From Actinidia chinensis (Eukaryota > Streptophyta > Magnoliopsida > Ericales > Actinidiaceae), in the NCBI GenBank assembly GCA_009663005.1, contig CM018906.1, forward strand, positions 23,240,736 to 23,250,735: 10,000 bases of DNA, written 5' to 3'. The translations under genes and the position numbers were made by a program. The notes below the pieces were generated by a model that worked only from the letters and a program-made list of their open reading frames with translations, had not been told where the DNA came from and made no database searches. Numbering within the stretch: position 1 is the stretch's first letter; the number at the start of each line of letters is the position of its first letter. Shown piece after piece: positions 7,926-10,000 of this stretch.

Positions 7926-8176
7926 GGTAGGTCCCCCCTCTATTGAAATGATATGAATCACTTGCATCTTCACTTTGAGAAGCTCTGATAAATTACTCTA
8001 TTTAGCTTGCTTGTCTTGGTCTGATCTCCACACCGAAGGGGTTTATAGAGGCCTCGCCCTAGCCGGTAACGTTTGCTCCCTTGCGCTAGTCGCCCTAGGT
8101 CAATACCGAGCTTAGGAGCAATTCTGATTATTGGTTGCTCGCCCCCAAATTTCTTCCACAATAGATTGGATTCACA

Positions 8177-9292
8177 ATCTAATTATAATAACTAATTCGA
8201 CAATGATTAACTGTTAAATAAGTCTGATTTCACTAATCACTCCTTCTGAAGCATTAGGCTTTTCAAGTCAGCTCCACTTATGGCCAGCTAAGTATCGGAC
8301 TGCTTCGTCCAATTTATAAAGGAAATTGAGCTAAAAAATCTAATTGATAACGACCTTCAAAAGTTATGTGTTTAATTAAAGTTTTTTAACGTTTAAGTTT
8401 CTACAACACATTTAGTTGAAAGTTTAGTTTTTCTTAATGGAACGTAAATGCACTAATCAAAACTTAAGTAATTTCATTAATGGAAGGGAGCAAAACCTAA
8501 GTATTTTTTCTTAATGGAACGTAAAAGTCAGTCAAAACTTAAATAATTTCATTAACAATCTTTAATTATGAGCCAGTACCATATAACCCCTTTGCATTCA
8601 AGCACTAATCAAACCAATTTCTAAATTATTGAATTTGCAAATTACCATCGATAAAATAAACAACTAAAATAACTTCAAACCGTAATGCTAGAATACTTCA
8701 TAAATTACTCTATATTTAAATAAGGTATGGATCCTATACTATCACTTGCATATAGAACCCACACCTCATGTGAGTATGATTTGTGAAGCATGCCTAGTTT
8801 AATTCAAATTAAACTTACCATTAAGATCGTTTAGGAGGTATACTGAGAGGTTCAAATAAGGGTAAAATGGTATAGCAAACTATAAGATTTGATGTCTTTG
8901 ATATAAATTTTAAAACTCTACTTATACCATTTTTTTGTGTGTGTTAGACTGCTGAATTACTTCCTCAGCTTGCCCCTTTCATGAAATTTACCCAATTTAT
9001 TTCTCTTACATAGAATTTGATACTCTATGGCCATCTCTTTCATTGAGGTTTCTTTTCACTAACATCTTCCCAAACTCATTTATTCTTGGACAAGTGAAAA
9101 TAAAATTAATAACAACTTGGACGAATATTCATAATTGTAATTAATGTATAGTATGAATATACTATTGGTATATATTTATAATTTTAAAAAATTTATGAAT
9201 AATCAGAAGTTTGAAATATGCTTATAGATTCTTAAATCTGTCCATAGGTAAAAATGATTTTTTTTTTCAATAAATATTTTTCAACTCAAAAC
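8177..9292. other. AT-rich intergenic DNA without a gene
   Basis: This is the sequence between the two LTRs. No ORF, RNA gene or domain is recognised on either strand. It contains an imperfect direct repeat (8428-8555) and a 20-bp near-palindrome at 8796-8815 (agtttaatt/aaattaaact with a mismatched centre). The last five bases, 9288-9292 (aaaac), would be the target-site duplication of the element at the right edge. Confidence 0.7.
8428..8555 (+). repeat. Imperfect direct repeat, 77-bp offset
   Basis: Two copies, about 8428-8480 and 8505-8555, share tttttcttaatggaacgtaa and later aatttcattaa. They are separated by 24 bp, and the second copy lacks two bases in the middle. The origin is unclear; it may be part of an unrecognised repeat family or local duplication. 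Confidence 0.85.
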
Positions 9293-9433
9293 TGTAGAAC
9301 GAAACTATTATGGTAGAAATCTAGAATGAGAAATCAACAGTCATAATTACTCGAGAACCTCGGTGCTGACTTTGCCGACTTGCGCAAGGAAGCAAACGTC
9401 ACCAGCCGGGGTGGGGCCGCTAAAAACCCCTCC

Positions 9434-9533
9434 AGCTTGGAGATGAGACCGAGATGAATTTTCTAGACAAAGTCCAACAGAGAAGCTTGGAGATGAGACC
9501 AAGATGAATTTGCTAGACAAAGCCCAACAAAGG
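9434..9533 (-). repeat. 50-bp tandem duplication in R/U5 of the inverted LTR
   Basis: Copies 9434-9483 and 9484-9533 both carry agcttggagatgagacc and differ at about four positions. The other LTR has only one loosely matching unit (near 8010-8035), so the duplication is specific to this copy or its family. It lies downstream of the TATA box and would be in the transcribed leader. Confidence 0.93.
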
Positions 9534-9598
9534 TACAGTATAATTGAAACTTAAAGAGAGAGAATGTGGTTACCCCTTCTGGTGGTTGGCGAGCGACC

Positions 9599-9605
9599 TT
9601 TTATA
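9599..9605 (-). promoter_or_regulatory. TATA box of the inverted LTR
   Basis: TATAAAA on the minus strand, in ccatctataaaaggtcgc, has the same flank as the box at 7919-7925. It lies 381 bp from the LTR start and about 310 bp from its end. Transcription would run leftward into 9292 and below. Confidence 0.75.
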
Positions 9606-9986
9606 GATGGAGAGTTTGCAAATGTGCGAGAAGATTACGATGCAATCATCAAGTGGTCAAATAAAGAAGCCTTGGCCGAGGATCGCGGCGTAACAGGTGG
9701 TGGATGCCAAATGTAGTTGGTACCATAACTGTAGGAGGATAACAAGGATATAGCCTTAAGTTTACCTCGACCTAAAGGTGGTGGGCGAGGTGAGCAACTT
9801 GGAGTTGGCGATTAGAGATGTTGGGGGAGCATGGATGATATTTTCGAAAACCCAAAAACACTGAGTGGAGTCCTTGAAAGACATTGGTCATATGATCTTC
9901 TACAGATACTGTGGCGATGTGTTCACCTCAGCCTAAATAAAATTCACGGAGATAACCTTATTAGGCGAGGATTTTATGCCTCATCA

Positions 9987-10000
9987 GTTGCCTTCTTACT
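9987..10000 (-). other. Polypurine tract of the second element (partial context)
   Basis: On the minus strand the last 14 bases read agtaagaaggcaac, immediately before the LTR start. This corresponds to attgagtagggggcaac at 7587-7603 and marks the internal end of a minus-strand element continuing past the window. Confidence 0.6.

Larger units (their letters stand above)
1763..8176 (+). mobile_element. 5'-truncated Tat-clade Ty3/gypsy LTR retrotransposon
   Basis: Domain order on the plus strand is RT C-terminus, connection segment, archaeal-type RNase H, integrase without chromodomain, AT-rich spacer, antisense gene, polypurine tract and 3' LTR. This order, with the extra RNase H and the antisense ORF between pol and the LTR, is the known hallmark of the Tat lineage. 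The 5' LTR, primer binding site, gag, protease and the RT catalytic YVDD region are absent: homology starts abruptly near 1763, just before the MTLNP-KC motif. All coding parts carry stops and frameshifts, so the copy is old and non-autonomous. The left-hand target duplication cannot be seen. The 5 bp following the LTR (atcta, 8177-8181) is the expected right-hand copy. Confidence 0.88.
7604..8176 (+). repeat. 3' LTR of the plus-strand Tat element (573 bp)
   Basis: The boundaries come from comparison with the second LTR at 9293-9986. Both start after gcaac with TRATGAGG and end with a -TTC(A/T)ACA-like 3' end; the first dinucleotide here is TA instead of TG, a likely mutation. Shared blocks in the same order are a GCGAGGTG-bearing inverted repeat, ctataaaagg, and gtaacgtttgctcccttgcgc with cctcgcccta-type flanks. 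The U3/R/U5 order follows from a TATA box at 7919-7925, leaving about 250 bp of R-U5. No primer binding site follows, as expected for a 3' LTR. ORFs inside it on the minus strand are not supported. Confidence 0.85.
9293..9986 (-). repeat. LTR of a second, inverted Tat-type element (694 bp)
   Basis: Read on the minus strand it begins TGATGAGG (9986) directly after a purine-rich gcaac context, and ends CTACA (9293). TG and CA are both intact. It parallels the LTR at 7604-8176 in order: GCGAGGTG inverted repeat, TATAAAAGG, and the gtgacgtttgcttccttgcgc block, but the two are clearly diverged, so they are related families or old copies rather than a pair from one insertion. The polypurine-like sequence on the higher-coordinate side makes it the 3' LTR of a minus-strand element whose body lies beyond 10000. 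A solo LTR is excluded only if the body is present there. Confidence 0.82.

Noticed and set aside
7970..8161. A 63-codon minus-strand ORF
   Set aside because: It is within R/U5 of the LTR and does not resemble any protein I recognise.
8177..8220. A primer binding site after the LTR at 7604-8176
   Set aside because: The sequence is AT-rich and lacks the TGG-starting tRNA complement, which fits a 3' LTR.
1..10000. tRNA genes, CRISPR arrays or bacterial-type systems
   Set aside because: No cloverleaf, regular spacer array or prokaryotic gene organisation was found; the content is plant transposon DNA.

Overview
This is plant nuclear repeat DNA, probably from a eudicot. The evidence is Tat-clade Ty3/gypsy polymerase remnants, intron-bearing antisense genes, plant-type TATA, G-box and telo-box motifs, and AT-rich intergenic sequence. 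No intact gene is present. Every coding region carries stops or frameshifts, so the window is a graveyard of transposable elements. No RNA gene, CRISPR array or bacterial-type operon was seen. The species cannot be named from the sequence.

Layout. (1) 77-1261, minus strand: a decayed gene resembling the 'putative plant transposon protein' family, with a CT-rich leader/promoter (1262-1762) that runs directly into the next element. (2) 1763-8176, plus strand: the 3' part of a Tat-lineage LTR retrotransposon. It has the end of reverse transcriptase, a deletion where the ordinary gypsy RNase H should be, the second (archaeal-type) RNase H, and integrase ending at 4095. A spacer full of short CNCCA words follows (about 4100-4615), then a large antisense gene (4790-7198, minus strand) with its own introns and promoter, then a polypurine tract and the 3' LTR (7604-8176). 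Gag, protease and most of reverse transcriptase are absent. (3) 8177-9292: AT-rich DNA with no gene. (4) 9293-9986, minus strand: a full LTR of a second, related element whose body would lie beyond the right edge, with its polypurine tract at 9987-10000.

How the parts relate. In the Tat clade, gag-pol is transcribed from the 5' LTR, while an additional ORF lies antisense between pol and the 3' LTR. Here the antisense unit still shows splice sites, a TATA box, a G-box and an E2F-like site on the minus strand, so it looks like a separately promoted gene carried by the element. Sense read-through and antisense transcription would converge over 4.8-7.2 kb. The most notable points are this regulated antisense gene, selective loss of the canonical RNase H with all four acidic residues of the second one still visible, a 65-bp duplication through the integrase active site, and a U3 hairpin with a counterpart in both LTRs. 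All family assignments are from recognition of motifs by eye; no alignment or search was run.
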